Shown piece by piece: positions 62,792 to 64,000 of a DNA stretch of 64,000 bases. The notes under the pieces were generated by a model that was not told the origin of the DNA, searched no databases, and saw nothing but the letters and a program-made list of their open reading frames with translations. The translations under genes were made by a program, and so were the position numbers. The stretch comes from Siphonodentalium dalli (taxonomy: Eukaryota; Mollusca; Scaphopoda; Gadilida; Siphonodentaliidae). Numbering within the stretch: the first letter of the stretch is position 1; each line of letters begins with the position of its first letter. Where the stretch lies: positions 129,103,990 through 129,167,989 of the forward strand of contig CP136067.1 in assembly GCA_032622095.1 (NCBI GenBank), given 5' to 3'.

Positions 62792-63685
62792 GATCATGCC
62801 ATGCATATCTACTCTGGTTAACGCCCATATAGAGATCATATTCCATCAGTTCAAAATCTGGGAACATTTTGAAGTTTTGACAGGGAACCTTTTAAAGTAA
62901 AAAATAACGCGGGGAATATATTTTTGTGTTCACACCTGTTGCTTAATAGTTTATTCATCAGTAGGCGAAGGTTCCAGCTCGAGATTACATTTATTTGAGG
63001 TACTTTGTGGGCGATCCTCCCTTGGGCCACTTACAATCATTGCGTTTGCCAGGGTAATTAATTCAATGTTATTTTGTGATATCTGCTCACTAAAGTCACT
63101 AAAAAGCATTTTAATGTTATATAGCGTTCCCTGTCAGAACAGGTCAGAATATCAAACAGTTCCCAGGATTTTGTTTACCCTGTGCCAATGCATTCTCTTA
63201 TATATGCGAGTCGACCATAGGTCGCCTCGCGTATATAAGAGAATGCATTGGCATAATATTTTTTTTTACAATTTTAATAATTTTGTCTTGTATTCTTTAA
63301 CAATTTTATTATTTAACCCATACAGAGCCCCAGACAAACATGAGCAGACGACACTCTTCTATATGATTATATATATGTGTGGGGCTCCCTGCAGGGTAAT
63401 GGATGTTTTTTTTATTTTATGTCCTAAAAATTGTAAGAAACATTTATTTTAAAAAAAGTTAAAAAAAAAAGTTAGGCCAATGCATTCTCTTATATATGCG
63501 AGGCGACCTATGGTCGACTCGCATATATAAGAGAATGCATTGGCACAGGATAAAAAGCATGACATTTTAATGTTATATAACGTTCCCTGTCAGAACGGGT
63601 CAGAACATCAAACAGTTCCCAGGTTTTTTACTGGTGGAATATGATCTCAACGGGCGTAGTCAGAGTAGATATTCATCGCATGATC
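62792..63685. mobile_element. FB-1 foldback element interrupted by a PAL composite
   Basis: The left end GATCATGCCATGCATATCTA and right end ATTCATCGCATGATC match FB-1 at 56126. The right arm is present twice (63103-63176 and 63560-63632: CATTTTAATGTTATATARCG, TTCCCTGTCAGAAC, AACAGTTCCCAGG), one copy on each side of the inserted PAL composite. Confidence 0.8.
63177..63552. mobile_element. Composite PAL element nested in FB-1
   Basis: CCCTGTGCCAATGCATTCTC opens palindrome one (to 63253). The spacer with GACAAACATGAGCAGACGAC and GGGGCTCCCTGCAGGGTAAT is almost identical to 30275-30490. Palindrome two (63475-63548) closes with GGCACAGG. The outer GTGACCCGCC repeat of the 30 kb copy is absent, so the mobile unit may be the composite alone. 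Confidence 0.85.
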
Positions 63686-63762
63686 CAGAGGGAGGCTAGT
63701 GTCGAACTTAGAATTCCCAAAAAGTCACCACTATATCAGTTTGCAAATACGTACTACCTAAC

Positions 63763-64000
63763 TCGTTTTTAAATTCGCGCAGTACTATTTTTCGCTCAGT
63801 TTTGAATTCGCGCACTTTGAATTCGCGCACCTTGGTGCGCGAATTCAAAACTGACAAAAATATTTTCGTAAAATGCTTGGATTTGATGACAGTTCCAGAT
63901 CTTATAATTAATCGTTAATGAAGGTACGTGTGCATATTAAACAGCATCACTGGTGGCTTTACACCGTGTATAATTTAACATAAATGCATCATCAATGGCT
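63763..64000. mobile_element. Second copy of the 28067 TIR element, cut by the window end
   Basis: ACTCGTTTTTAAATTCGCGC, AGTACTATTTTTCGCTCAG, GAATTCGCGCACTTTG and GGTGCGCGAATTCAAAACTG follow the left part of 28067-28200 with few changes. The right end lies outside the window. Confidence 0.8.

Overview
This is repeat-rich, AT-rich, gene-poor eukaryotic DNA. Short introns with GT/AG borders, non-LTR retrotransposon debris, many MITE-like and foldback elements, and large tandem arrays point to a marine invertebrate. Two features favour a mollusc, perhaps a bivalve, with moderate confidence. One is GGACGGACGG microsatellites embedded in SINE-like units with a 'GGCCATAACTCTGTTAAAA' block. The other is a 3' module at 39.6-39.74 kb in which a (GGAC)n tract is followed by a small hairpin. 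The species cannot be named from sequence alone.

Only three stretches look like real protein genes. (1) 8861-11404 (+) encodes an 847-residue protein with two C2H2 zinc fingers and a transposase-like body. It sits inside a 6.3 kb DNA transposon (7457-13800) with CAC-type ends, roughly 0.5 kb imperfect terminal inverted repeats and a candidate TATAC target duplication. (2) 16363-16725 (-) encodes a 120-residue secreted precursor with a signal peptide, four cysteines and a GKR amidation/cleavage site, which looks like a neuropeptide or small secreted peptide. (3) 36657-39062 (-) encodes an 801-residue acidic, Ser/Thr-rich, probably disordered protein with a short C-terminal helix; a good splice acceptor lies just upstream.

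Layout: 0-7 kb holds palindromic elements, a 34-bp palindromic tandem array and a decayed non-LTR retrotransposon in which the reverse transcriptase core has been lost. 7.5-13.8 kb is the transposon. 14.1-16.0 kb is a TTAA-bounded element. 17.2-22.8 kb is a 69-bp satellite of about 73 dense copies, apparently inside an older mobile element. 23.6-25.2 kb is a 32-bp tandem repeat interrupted by a 1.36 kb terminal-inverted-repeat element. 25-36 kb and 40-48 kb are mosaics of small elements. 44.7-45.3 kb is a 48-57-bp tandem array. 47.6-49.0 and 54.6-55.1 kb hold SINE-like units with microsatellites and a conserved terminal hairpin. 49.3-50.8 kb is a 78-bp (26-codon) array. 51-64 kb is again a mosaic, with two copies of a foldback element at 56.1 and 62.8 kb.

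Family names used below. PAL: palindromes built on 'CTTATATATGCGAG', often as two palindromes facing each other. TTA-1: elements bounded by TTAAAGGTACTC. BOX-C: palindromes with GAATGAGGTCC. STR: degenerate blocks with repeated TTCCAACTG. G: blocks with ACTGAATGG / AAAGGGTTAA. FB-1: a 0.5 kb foldback. H: blocks with AGGTTCATATTGGAC. Many of these end in TTAA, and several continue as TTAACCCTT, which suggests a shared piggyBac-like mobilisation route. That is an inference.
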